A stretch of DNA of 64,000 nucleotides from Brevifilum sp034437335 (GTDB taxonomy: Bacteria; Chloroflexota; Anaerolineae; Anaerolineales; Anaerolineaceae). The notes under the pieces were generated by a model. It made no database searches, was not told the origin of the DNA, and was given only the letters and a program-made list of their open reading frames with translations. Positions 24,518 through 32,800 of this stretch are shown piece by piece (within the stretch, counting starts at the first letter, position 1; each line of letters begins with the position of its first letter). The DNA is taken from the NCBI GenBank assembly GCA_034437335.1, contig DAOTUG010000103.1, forward strand, positions 1-64,000. The letters are read 5' to 3'. A program made the position numbers and the translations under genes.

Positions 24518-25405
24518 TTAATCCAGGGACTCCATCATCAAGGCCAGGCCCTTGCGCCAATCGGGCAGGCGAAAACCAAAGGTCTCCGCAAACTTATCAC
24601 AATTCAGGGCCGAAAAGGCGGGTCGGCGGGCTGGGGTGGGGAAATCCGCGCTCCTGGCCGGCAGAACTTCCTCAACCTCCCGCTGCTCTGGGTGCGGATC
24701 AAGTTCCAGAATGGCCCGGGCCCAATCAAAACGGCTGGTATGGCCGTCTCCGGAGAGATGATACAAACCGCGCCGGGCCCTGATCCAATCCAGTGGCTCT
24801 TCCCCAGCCTTTGCCAGGAGCAGGGCGGTGGCCTCCGCCAGCATGCGCGAGGAGGTCGGCCCGCCGACCTGATCGGTCACAATTTTCAGGGTGCGGTTGC
24901 CAGTTGCCCAGGAGAGGACCTTGTTCACAAACCCGCCTTGCCGCAGACTGTAGACCCAGGTGGTCCGGAAGGTCATCCAGGCGTCGCCAACCTCCCGCAG
25001 GGCAGCTTCTCCGGCCAGCTTGGTTTCCCCATATACATTGAGGGGGCTTGTGGAGTCCGTTTCCACATAGGGCCGTTCCGCCGCGCCGTCAAAGACATAG
25101 TCCGTAGAATAGTGCAACAGGGCCGCACCCACCCGGAATGCGGTTTCCGCCAGCACACCCGGCGCAACGGCGTTCACCAAGCGCGCCTTTTCTGGTTCCG
25201 ATTCCGCCTTGTCCACAGCAGTGTAGGCTGCCGCGTTGACAATCACATCCGGCCGGGCGGAACGCACCACCTCGGGCAGGCTTTCCGGGCGGGTGAAATC
25301 CACCTCCGGAAAGTCCAGCGCGACCACCTCCCCCAGGCAAGCCAAGGTGCGCTGAAGCTCCCAACCCAGTTGGCCCTGCTTGCCAAAAAGCAGCAATCGG
25401 ATCAT
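24518..25405 (-). CDS. rfbD: dTDP-4-dehydrorhamnose reductase
   Basis: 295 aa. Last step of dTDP-L-rhamnose synthesis: NAD(P)H reduces dTDP-4-keto-L-rhamnose. Recognised from the N-terminal Rossmann motif LLLFGKQGQLGWEL, VNAAAYTAVDKAE, STDYVFDG and the catalytic YGETK (Y-x-x-x-K). The ATG at 25405 overlaps the rfbA stop as ATGA, so translation is coupled; the open frame beyond it is the shadow of rfbA. It ends the rfbB-A-D operon. Confidence 0.95.
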   Translation of the reverse strand: MIRLLLFGKQGQLGWELQRTLACLGEVVALDFPEVDFTRPESLPEVVRSARPDVIVNAAAYTAVDKAESEPEKARLVNAVAPGVLAETAFRVGAALLHYSTDYVFDGAAERPYVETDSTSPLNVYGETKLAGEAALREVGDAWMTFRTTWVYSLRQGGFVNKVLSWATGNRTLKIVTDQVGGPTSSRMLAEATALLLAKAGEEPLDWIRARRGLYHLSGDGHTSRFDWARAILELDPHPEQREVEEVLPARSADFPTPARRPAFSALNCDKFAETFGFRLPDWRKGLALMMESLD

Positions 25406-26274
25406 CGCAGTCCGTCCAGAAGTTTCAACAGATAGTTGCCGTAAGCATTGTTGGAAAGTTTCTCCGCGCATTCTCTGAGCTGCTCGCCATCAATGAAACC
25501 CATCCGGAAGGCAATTTCTTCCGGACAGGAGATCATCATCCCCTGCCGGTCTTCCACTGCCTGGACAAAATTGGCCGCCTGAAGGAGGGATTGGTGCATC
25601 CCCGCATCCAACCACGCCACCCCCCGGCCCAGAACCTCCACCCGCAGTTCCCCCCGTGCCATGTACATCTTGTTGAGATCGGTAATTTCTATCTCGCCCC
25701 GGGCCGAAGGCGTCAGCTTTTCAGCAAATGCCACAACCCGGCTGTCATAAAAATAGATCCCCGGCACAGCATAATGGGAGCGGGGTTTCTTTGGCTTTTC
25801 CTGCAGGCTGATGGCATTGCCGTCTTCATCAAAAGAAACCACGCCGTACCGTTCAGGATCATTGACCGGGTAGGCAAAGATCACCGCCCCCTGGTCAAGC
25901 GCCGCCGCGTTCCGCAGCACGTTCGGCAAGCCGTGTCCGTAAAAAATATTGTCTCCCAAGATCAATGCCACCGGCTCATCCTGGATGAACTCGCGGCCCA
26001 CCAGAAAAGCATCCGCCAGCCCCCGTGGTTCCGTTTGGATGGTGTAGGTGAACTTGAGGCCCCATTGACTGCCATCCCCCAGCAATCGCCGGAACATGGA
26101 TTGGTCCTCCGGGGTGGTGATGATCAGGATCTCCCGAATTCCGGACAGCATCAGCATGGAGAGGGGATAATAGATCATCGGCTTGTCATACACCGGCAGG
26201 AGCTGCTTGCTGACCCCGATTGTCAGGGGATAAAGCCGGGTGCCTTTACCCCCGGCCAGAATAATACCTTTCAT
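25402..26274 (-). CDS. rfbA: Glucose-1-phosphate thymidylyltransferase
   Basis: 290 aa, standard RmlA length. First step of the dTDP-sugar pathway: dTTP plus glucose 1-phosphate gives dTDP-glucose. The start MKGIILAGGKGTRLYPLT is the nucleotide-binding signature; ALILGDNIFYG carries the metal-binding Asp, and WLDAGMH is the sugar-binding motif. It overlaps rfbB upstream (four bases) and rfbD downstream (four bases), so all three proteins are made together. Confidence 0.96.
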   Translation of the reverse strand: MKGIILAGGKGTRLYPLTIGVSKQLLPVYDKPMIYYPLSMLMLSGIREILIITTPEDQSMFRRLLGDGSQWGLKFTYTIQTEPRGLADAFLVGREFIQDEPVALILGDNIFYGHGLPNVLRNAAALDQGAVIFAYPVNDPERYGVVSFDEDGNAISLQEKPKKPRSHYAVPGIYFYDSRVVAFAEKLTPSARGEIEITDLNKMYMARGELRVEVLGRGVAWLDAGMHQSLLQAANFVQAVEDRQGMMISCPEEIAFRMGFIDGEQLRECAEKLSNNAYGNYLLKLLDGLR

Positions 26275-27356
26275 GCGTCACCTTTCCTGTTCTGATAATT
26301 CTTCTGAACCCAGTGAGTGTAATCCGGCTGGTCCCGGATAGCCGCAACCCAATCCGGGTTGTCCAGATACCAGTCAATGGCCCTGCGCAAACCCGCTTCC
26401 AGAGAATAGTTCGGCTCCCAACCCAGCTCGGATCCAATTTTGTCTATGGCGATATCATAGCGTCGGTCATGCCCGGGGCGGTCCGTGACATGGGTGATCA
26501 ATTCGGCATGGGGGGTGTGGGGCGAATCGGGAAATTTCTCATCCAGGATCTGGCAAATCAGCCGGACAACGGTTATATTGGGGGGTTGGTTGTCCCCGCC
26601 CACACAATAGGTCTCCCCCACCCGACCGTCCCGCAGCACCCGATAAATCGCATCGCAGTGATCCATGACATACAGCCAGTCCCGCACCTGCATGCCGTCT
26701 CCGTAAATCGGCAAAGGTTTTCCTTCCAGCGCGTTGAAAATCATCAGCGGGATCAGTTTCTCAGGGAACTGCCGAGGGCCGTAGTTGTTGGAACAATTGG
26801 TGATCGTCACAGGCAGTCCATAGGTCGTCTGGTAGGCCCGGACAAAATGATCGCTGGAGGCCTTCGAGGCCGCATAGGGGGAACGCGGCGCATAGGGCGT
26901 GTCCTCCTCAAATGGCGGATCCTCCGGGGCCAGGGTGCCAAAGACCTCATCCGTGGAAACATGATGGAAGCGGACCGCCTCCAGGGGCAGCCGTTCCTCC
27001 ACCAGCCAGGATTTTCGGGCCCCTTCCAGCAGGGTGAAGGTCCCGATCACATTGGTCCGGATAAAAACCCCGGGGTCCAGGATCGAGCGGTCCACATGGG
27101 ATTCCGCCGCGAAATGCACCACCGTGTCAATGGCCCGGTCAGCAAAAATCGAATCAACCAGGGCCCGATCGGTGATATCTCCCTGGACAAACGTGTGACG
27201 GGAGGGATCCGGCAGATCCCGCAGGTTTTCCAGACTTCCGGCATAGGTCAGGGCATCCAGGTTGGTGATGTGAACCGAGGGCGCTTTTTCCAACAAAAAC
27301 CGGACAAAATTCGACCCAATAAACCCCGCTCCGCCGGTGATGAGGACCTTTTTCAT
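26271..27356 (-). CDS. rfbB: dTDP-glucose 4,6-dehydratase
   Basis: 361 aa, slightly longer than usual at the C terminus. Second step of dTDP-rhamnose synthesis, NAD-dependent. Motifs: ITGGAGFIGSNFVR (NAD binding), HFAAESHVDRSI, HVSTDEVFG (Thr-Asp-Glu catalytic set), YAASKA (Y-x-x-x-K) and NCSNNYGPRQFPEK. First gene of the rfbB-A-D operon. An extended -10 element and a 12-base palindrome lie in the 86 bases between it and rfbC. rfbC itself belongs to the operon in front. Confidence 0.96.
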   Translation of the reverse strand: MKKVLITGGAGFIGSNFVRFLLEKAPSVHITNLDALTYAGSLENLRDLPDPSRHTFVQGDITDRALVDSIFADRAIDTVVHFAAESHVDRSILDPGVFIRTNVIGTFTLLEGARKSWLVEERLPLEAVRFHHVSTDEVFGTLAPEDPPFEEDTPYAPRSPYAASKASSDHFVRAYQTTYGLPVTITNCSNNYGPRQFPEKLIPLMIFNALEGKPLPIYGDGMQVRDWLYVMDHCDAIYRVLRDGRVGETYCVGGDNQPPNITVVRLICQILDEKFPDSPHTPHAELITHVTDRPGHDRRYDIAIDKIGSELGWEPNYSLEAGLRRAIDWYLDNPDWVAAIRDQPDYTHWVQKNYQNRKGDA

Positions 27357-27376
27357 ACTTCCTCCAGAGGATAGTG

Positions 27377-27388
27377 TCTGATATCAGA
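27377..27388. promoter_or_regulatory. 12-base palindrome (operator candidate) before rfbB
   Basis: TCTGATATCAGA, a perfect palindrome 21 bases before the rfbB start and 14 bases after the predicted -10, so close to the transcription start where a repressor would act. Confidence 0.45.
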
Positions 27389-27401
27389 TGAAACAATCGG
27401 G

Positions 27402-27410
27402 ATTATAACA
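27402..27410 (-). promoter_or_regulatory. Extended -10 promoter element for the rfbB-A-D operon
   Basis: TGTTATAAT on the minus strand, 46 bases before the rfbB ATG. The -35 region (ATTTTC at the right distance) is weak, which an extended -10 can tolerate. Confidence 0.55.
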
Positions 27411-27442
27411 CAAGGGACTGACCGGAAAATCCAGCAGGAGCT

Positions 27443-27991
27443 TCAGGGAAACAGGTCGGCATCCTGCAGAGAAGGCGCATTATCGTCCTTCGTGGAAAGC
27501 ACCGGGTCCTTCCCTGCCAGCAGAGGCCATGCAATACCCACATCGGGGTCATCCCAGCGCAGGGCGCGGTCCCATTCCGGCGCGTAATAATCCGTGGCTT
27601 TATAGAGCAGTTCCGCCCATTCGCTGAGCACATAAAACCCATGGGCAAACCCCGGAGGAACCCACAACTGCCGTTTGTTCTCCGCGGAAAGGATCACCCC
27701 CACCCACTTTCCAAAGGTTGGAGAGGACTGTCTGATATCCACTGCCACATCAAACAACGCGCCCACCCCGGCGCGCACCAGTTTCCCCTGAGGCTGTCTG
27801 ATCTGATAGTGCAGGCCCCGCAAAATGCCCTGGGAGGAGCCGGAATGGTTGTCCTGAACAAATTCATAGCGGATGCCCGCGTCGTAGTAGCGGGCTTTTT
27901 GATAGGTTTCCATGAAAAAGCCGCGGCGATCGCCGTGCACCTCGGGTTCTATCAGGAGAACCTCCGGGATGTCCATCGGGGTGCATTTCAT
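27443..27991 (-). CDS. rfbC: dTDP-4-dehydrorhamnose 3,5-epimerase
   Basis: 182 aa. Third step of dTDP-L-rhamnose synthesis, a cupin epimerase. Motifs: EVHGDRRGFFMETY, FVQDNHSGSSQGILRGLHYQ with the catalytic His in the GLH motif, LFDVAVDIR and LWVPPGFAHGFYVLS. The ATG overlaps the stop of the ABC ATPase gene (ATGA), so rfbC is read with the exporter rather than with rfbB-A-D. The split is only 86 bases. Full length. Confidence 0.95.
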   Translation of the reverse strand: MKCTPMDIPEVLLIEPEVHGDRRGFFMETYQKARYYDAGIRYEFVQDNHSGSSQGILRGLHYQIRQPQGKLVRAGVGALFDVAVDIRQSSPTFGKWVGVILSAENKRQLWVPPGFAHGFYVLSEWAELLYKATDYYAPEWDRALRWDDPDVGIAWPLLAGKDPVLSTKDDNAPSLQDADLFP

Positions 27992-28740
27992 GGGCGGTTC
28001 CTCATCAAATGATCGTGATAAGCATCAATCACATCGTCGGGTTCCCCCTGGGTTTGGATTTTTCCATGATCAATCCAGGCCACCTTCTGACAGATTTGTT
28101 TGACGGCGTGCATGCTGTGAGAGACAAACACAACCGTGGTTCCCTGCGCGCAGTAATCAAAAATGCGATCGTAACATTTAGCCTGGAAGGCCTCATCCCC
28201 CACGCCCAGGATCTCGTCCACCAGCAAAACCTCCGGCCGCACCGCCGTGGCAACGGAAAAAGCCAGACGGGCATACATCCCGGAGGAATAAGTGCGCACG
28301 GGCGCTTCAATAAAATCGCCCAATTCGGAGAATTCGACAATGGAATCAAACAACCCGGTCATATCGTTGCGGGAGAAACCCAGAATGGCCCCATTCAGAT
28401 AGATGTTCTCCCGACCGGTCAACTCGGGGTGAAAGCCTGCGCCCAGCTCCAGCAAGGGGGCAATCCAGCCCCGGACGATCACCCGTCCACTGGTCGGGGG
28501 CAACACCCGGGCGATCACCTTCAGCAAGGTGCTCTTCCCGGCCCCATTCTGGCCAATGACGCCGAAAACCTGGCCTTTGTCAATGTTCAGGCTCACTTCA
28601 TTCAAGGCGAGAAAATCAGCCCGTTTCACCTTCCCCTGAAGGACCCGGATGGCATATTCCTTAAAGGTGCCAATGCGCTCCGTGGGAGCATTGTATTTGA
28701 CGATGATATCCCGGAGTTCGATCATAGAAGCTTCCATCAT
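27988..28740 (-). CDS. ABC transporter ATP-binding protein for surface polysaccharide export (Wzt/TagH-like)
   Basis: 250 aa. Walker A GQNGAGKST, signature YSSGMYARLAFS, Walker B VLLVDEILGVGDE and switch His in VFVSHSM. The variant signature and LGAGFHPELTGRENIYLNG mark the polysaccharide and teichoic-acid exporter subfamily. Its N-terminal ~50 residues fit the subfamily's extra region. It lacks the C-terminal carbohydrate-recognition domain found in longer Wzt proteins. The ATG follows GGAGGAG. It is 11 bases downstream of the permease gene and overlaps rfbC by four bases. Energises export of a lipid-linked glycan from the cytoplasm. Confidence 0.92.
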   Translation of the reverse strand: MMEASMIELRDIIVKYNAPTERIGTFKEYAIRVLQGKVKRADFLALNEVSLNIDKGQVFGVIGQNGAGKSTLLKVIARVLPPTSGRVIVRGWIAPLLELGAGFHPELTGRENIYLNGAILGFSRNDMTGLFDSIVEFSELGDFIEAPVRTYSSGMYARLAFSVATAVRPEVLLVDEILGVGDEAFQAKCYDRIFDYCAQGTTVVFVSHSMHAVKQICQKVAWIDHGKIQTQGEPDDVIDAYHDHLMRNRP

Positions 28741-28751
28741 AGTCTCCTCCC

Positions 28752-29660
28752 TCAGACCCGGTAAGCCATCTCATCGGATCGGCTGCTGAAGACCCACCAC
28801 CCGAGGACAAGAATGCCGGTGCTGACCAACAAGCTGGGCCAGATATCCGGCCAGGGAGGAATCTCCCCCACATACACCAACGACCGGAAGAGCTTCACCA
28901 GCCAGTACATGGGGTTGAGGTTGATCAGACGCCCTGCCCAGGCGGGAAGAATATCCACCGGATAGATGATGGCCGACATATACATCCATGCCGTCAGGAC
29001 GATCTTATACATCTCCGCCACATCGGGATAGTACACAGCAAAAGACGATAGCAGCAGCCCGACCCCGAGGGAGAACATGGCAATCAGCAGAATGGGAATG
29101 GGCAGAAAAATCACCGTCCACGGAACCGGCAGGCCGTTCAGCAGAACCACAATGAGCAGGGGGATGATGGACAGCAAAGTGTTGATGACTCCGGTGCCAA
29201 TGGCCGCCAGGGCAAAGGAGGTCCGGGGGATATAAATCCGCTTGAGCATCTGCCCGCCCCAGACGAGATTCACAATGGCTGCATTGGAGGACTGGGCAAA
29301 CAAATTCCAGGCCATCAGCCCGCTGAGCACATAGGCCGAATAGCCCTCAATGCCCACAAAAACCTGTGAAAAGGCGATGGTCAGCACCAGCATCATCCCC
29401 AGAGGGTTGAGCATCGTCCAGGCCACACCCAGGACAGAGCGCTTATACCGGGTCAGCAGATCCCGCCGCAGGAGCTGCAGAATGAGATACCGGTAACGCA
29501 GCACCTGGCGCAGCTCCTCAATGGGAAGCGGAGCACGCTGGGCTGAATCATAATAATCATGCCGTGATAACACATCCAATTTCGTCACAATCCGACCATA
29601 ATCCTTCCCGGTGTATTTTCCATGCACCATTATATCCCATGAATCGTCCGGGGAATGCAC
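28752..29660 (-). CDS. ABC-2 type permease for surface polysaccharide export (Wzm/TagG-like)
   Basis: 302 aa from 29660; the ATG at 29630 is an alternative because a TATAAT sequence lies between them. Six membrane segments follow a cytoplasmic N-terminal helix. LLRRDLLTRYKRSVLGVAWTMLNPLGMMLVLTIAF is split here as LLTRYKRSVLG and WTMLNPL, the hallmark of polysaccharide ABC-2 permeases. LINLNPMYWLVKLFR near the end is also typical. First gene of the permease-ATPase-rfbC operon, divergent from dnaE. Together with the ATPase it moves an undecaprenyl- or other lipid-linked glycan across the membrane. Confidence 0.9.
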   Translation of the reverse strand: MHSPDDSWDIMVHGKYTGKDYGRIVTKLDVLSRHDYYDSAQRAPLPIEELRQVLRYRYLILQLLRRDLLTRYKRSVLGVAWTMLNPLGMMLVLTIAFSQVFVGIEGYSAYVLSGLMAWNLFAQSSNAAIVNLVWGGQMLKRIYIPRTSFALAAIGTGVINTLLSIIPLLIVVLLNGLPVPWTVIFLPIPILLIAMFSLGVGLLLSSFAVYYPDVAEMYKIVLTAWMYMSAIIYPVDILPAWAGRLINLNPMYWLVKLFRSLVYVGEIPPWPDIWPSLLVSTGILVLGWWVFSSRSDEMAYRV

Positions 29661-29715
29661 ACCCTTAAAAACCCGCTTTTTTTAAGGAAAGGTTTTTTCC
29701 GTCGGCGAACTGGCG

Positions 29716-29724
29716 TGCTATAAT
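29716..29724 (+). promoter_or_regulatory. Extended -10 promoter element of dnaE
   Basis: TGCTATAAT at 29716-29724, 82 bases before the dnaE ATG. The -35 region is TTTCCG-like and weak. Transcription should start near 29731. Confidence 0.6.
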
Positions 29725-29737
29725 ACCTGTAATTGAC

Positions 29738-29770
29738 CGCGTCCTATTCCCGATACAGGACGCGATTTTT
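29738..29770 (+). promoter_or_regulatory. Terminator-like hairpin in the dnaE leader
   Basis: CGCGTCCT (29738-29745) pairs perfectly with AGGACGCG (29757-29764) across an 11-base loop, and ATTTTT follows. It starts only about seven bases after the predicted transcription start and lies 36 bases before the ATG, so RNA polymerase must pass it to reach dnaE. It may be an attenuator. Confidence 0.6.
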
Positions 29771-29805
29771 AACCGGTAAACTCACCACAACCCACCCACC
29801 TGACC

Positions 29806-32800
29806 ATGTCTTTTGTTCACCTCCATGTCCATTCCACCTATTCCATCCTGGATGGGTTTAGCAAAATAAAACCCCTTGTCAAACGCGTGAAAGAGCTTGG
29901 CATGCCGGCTGTGGCCCTGACAGACCACGGCACAATGTTTGGCACGGTGGAATTTTTCAATGCCGCCATGGACGCGGGCATCAAGCCCATCATCGGTCTG
30001 GAAACCTACATTGCCCCGCGCCGGATGTGCGACCGGCACCCCCAAAAGGATAAACGCGCCTTTCATCTCCTCCTTCTGGCGGAGAACATGACCGGATATC
30101 AAAACCTCCTCAAGATCGCCTCCGCGTCCCAACTGGAAGGCTTTTATTACGTCCCCCGCATTGACCGGGACTTCCTGGCCAAACACAACGAGGGGCTCAT
30201 CGCCACCTCCGGCTGCCTCTCCGGGGAAATTCCCAAAGCTCTCCTGCAATCCAACCCCGCCAAAGCGGAGAAAAATCTGCGCTGGTATCTGGATGTCTTC
30301 GGAAGGGATCGCTTCTTTCTGGAGCTGCAATCCCACCAGGTGGAAGGCCTCCATCGGGTCAATCAGGAATTGCTGAAACTCGGCCAGCGTCACGATGTCC
30401 AATTTGTGGCGGCCAACGACGTGCATTACATCAACCCGGAGGACTCCCGCCTCCAGGACATCCTCCTGGCTATCCAGACCGGACGGCTGCTGTCCGACCC
30501 GGAACGGATGCGGATGACGGACGAATCCTATTACCTGCGTACCCCGGAGGAGATGGAGCAGCTCTTCGGATATGTTCCCGGCGCCATCGAAAACACCCTC
30601 AACATTGCGGACCGCTGCGAGGTGGACCTGACCCCCACAGGCTACCACCTGCCCCTCTTCACCGTGCCCAAGGACTTCACCACCCAATCCTACCTGCGCC
30701 ATCTCTGCGAGGAAGGGTTGAAAAACATCTACGGCGAGGATCACGAGTCCCCTCAAATCCGGGAAAGGCTCAACGATGAGCTGGATGTGATCCACGACAT
30801 GGGTTTCGACGCCTATTTCCTGATCGTCTGGGACCTTTGCCAACACGCCAAGGAACGCGGCATCTGGTACAACGCCCGGGGTTCGGCGGCTGGTTCCCTG
30901 GTGGCCTATGCCCTGGATATCAACCTGATTGACCCCCTCAAGCATGATCTTATGTTTGAGCGCTTCCTGCAAAAGGGGCGCGTCAACATGCCCGATATTG
31001 ATCTGGACTTTCAGGACGACCGCCGGGCGGAGATGATGCAGTACTGCGCAGAAAAATATGGCGAGGACAAAGTGGCCCAGATCATCACCTTCGGCACCCT
31101 GGGGGCCCGGGCAGCCATCCGGGATGTGGGCCGGGTGATGGATATCCCCATCTCGGAGGTGGACCGGGTGGCAAAGCTGGTCCCGGCCATCCCGGGAAAC
31201 TCCGTCACTGTTGAAGAGGCCCTGGAAGAATCCGAGGAACTGCGCCAGCTCTACAACTCGGCCGAATATTACCGCGAACTGATTGACACCGCCGGAAAGA
31301 TGGAAGGTACGGTGCGGAATGCCGGCACCCATGCCGCCGGGGTGATCATCACCGACAAACCCATTGTGGACTATGTCCCCCTTCACCGCCCCACCAGCCA
31401 TTCCGAAGACAACCCGGTCAACACCGTCACCCAGTATGAAATGTCCATTGTGGACCATCTGGGCCTGCTGAAGGTGGACTTTCTGGGGCTGGTGACCCTG
31501 ACAATCATGTCCCGGGCCTGCGACCTGATCAAAGTCCGCCATGGGAAAACCTACAACTTGCGGAATATTCCCACAGACGACCCCGCAGTCTTTGATTTCA
31601 TCAGCCAGGGAAAGACCACCGGCCTGTTCCAGCTTGAAGGTCCGGGGATGACCCGCTACATCACCGAGATGCAGCCCAGGGAATTGGCCCACGTCATCGC
31701 CATGATCGCCCTCTATCGGCCCGGGCCCATGGATTTCATCCCCGACTATATCAACTGCCTTCACGGAAAACAGGAGCCGGAATATCCCCACCCGATCCTC
31801 GAACCGATTTTCGAGGAGACCTTTGGCATTCCCATCTATCAGGAGCAGATCATGCAGGCCGCCATGGAACTGGCGGGATACGAAGCCCGCGAAGCGGACA
31901 GCCTGCGCAAGGCAATTGCCAAAAAGAAGGAAGACCAGTTGATGCTGCACCGCAAAAAGTTCGTCGAGGGTGCGCAGAAAAACGGAAACATCAGCCGGGA
32001 AGCTGCTGAGCACATCTTCAAAGACTGGGAAAATTTCGCCCGCTACGGTTTCAACAAGAGCCATGCCGCAGACTACGGCGTCATCGCCGTCCAGACGGGC
32101 TATCTGAAATACCACTATCCCATTGAGTACATGACGGCCCTGCTTTCCGCCTGGAAAAACGACACCGACCGGGTGGCGAACTATGTGGCCGACTGCCGGG
32201 CCATGGGCATTGATGTCCTGCCCCCCGATGTCAATGTCAGCGGGTGGGATTTCAGCATCGAAGACCGTCCCGATGCCGGGCCCGCCATCCGCTTCGGCCT
32301 GGGGGCCATCAAGAACGTTGGCCAGAACCCCGTCACCCTGATCATGGAAGCTCGGGTGGATGCCCCCTTTGAGGACCTGACCGATTTTGCCCACCGGGTG
32401 GACCTGGGCCAGGTGGGGCGCCGCGCCATGGAATGCCTGATCAAAACCGGCGGGTTGGACCGCTTTGGTCCCCGGCTGGCGCTGCTTCAGGAACTCGAGC
32501 GGATCATCTCCGTCAGCCGGAGCTTCTTCCGGGCCAAGGAAGTCGGCCAGATGATGCTCTTTGATGCCTCCGATGCCATTGACGACCGCATCATCCTCAG
32601 GGAGCCCCCCTACACGGACAAGCGGGAAGAACTGAACTGGGAAAAGGAACTCATCGGTCTATATGTCTCCGACCACCCCCTCAGCCCCTACCAGAAACTC
32701 CTCTCTGAAAAGGTGACCCACGTTTCCCGGGAGCTATCAGAGGCGGCCGGGGAGACCGGGGTGATCGTGGCCGGGATGGTCAACCGCTTCCGCCCCCACC

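Noticed and set aside
29782..32394. 870-codon frame opposite dnaE
   Set aside because: A long antisense frame due to high GC and regular codon use in dnaE; no family pattern and no ribosome site.
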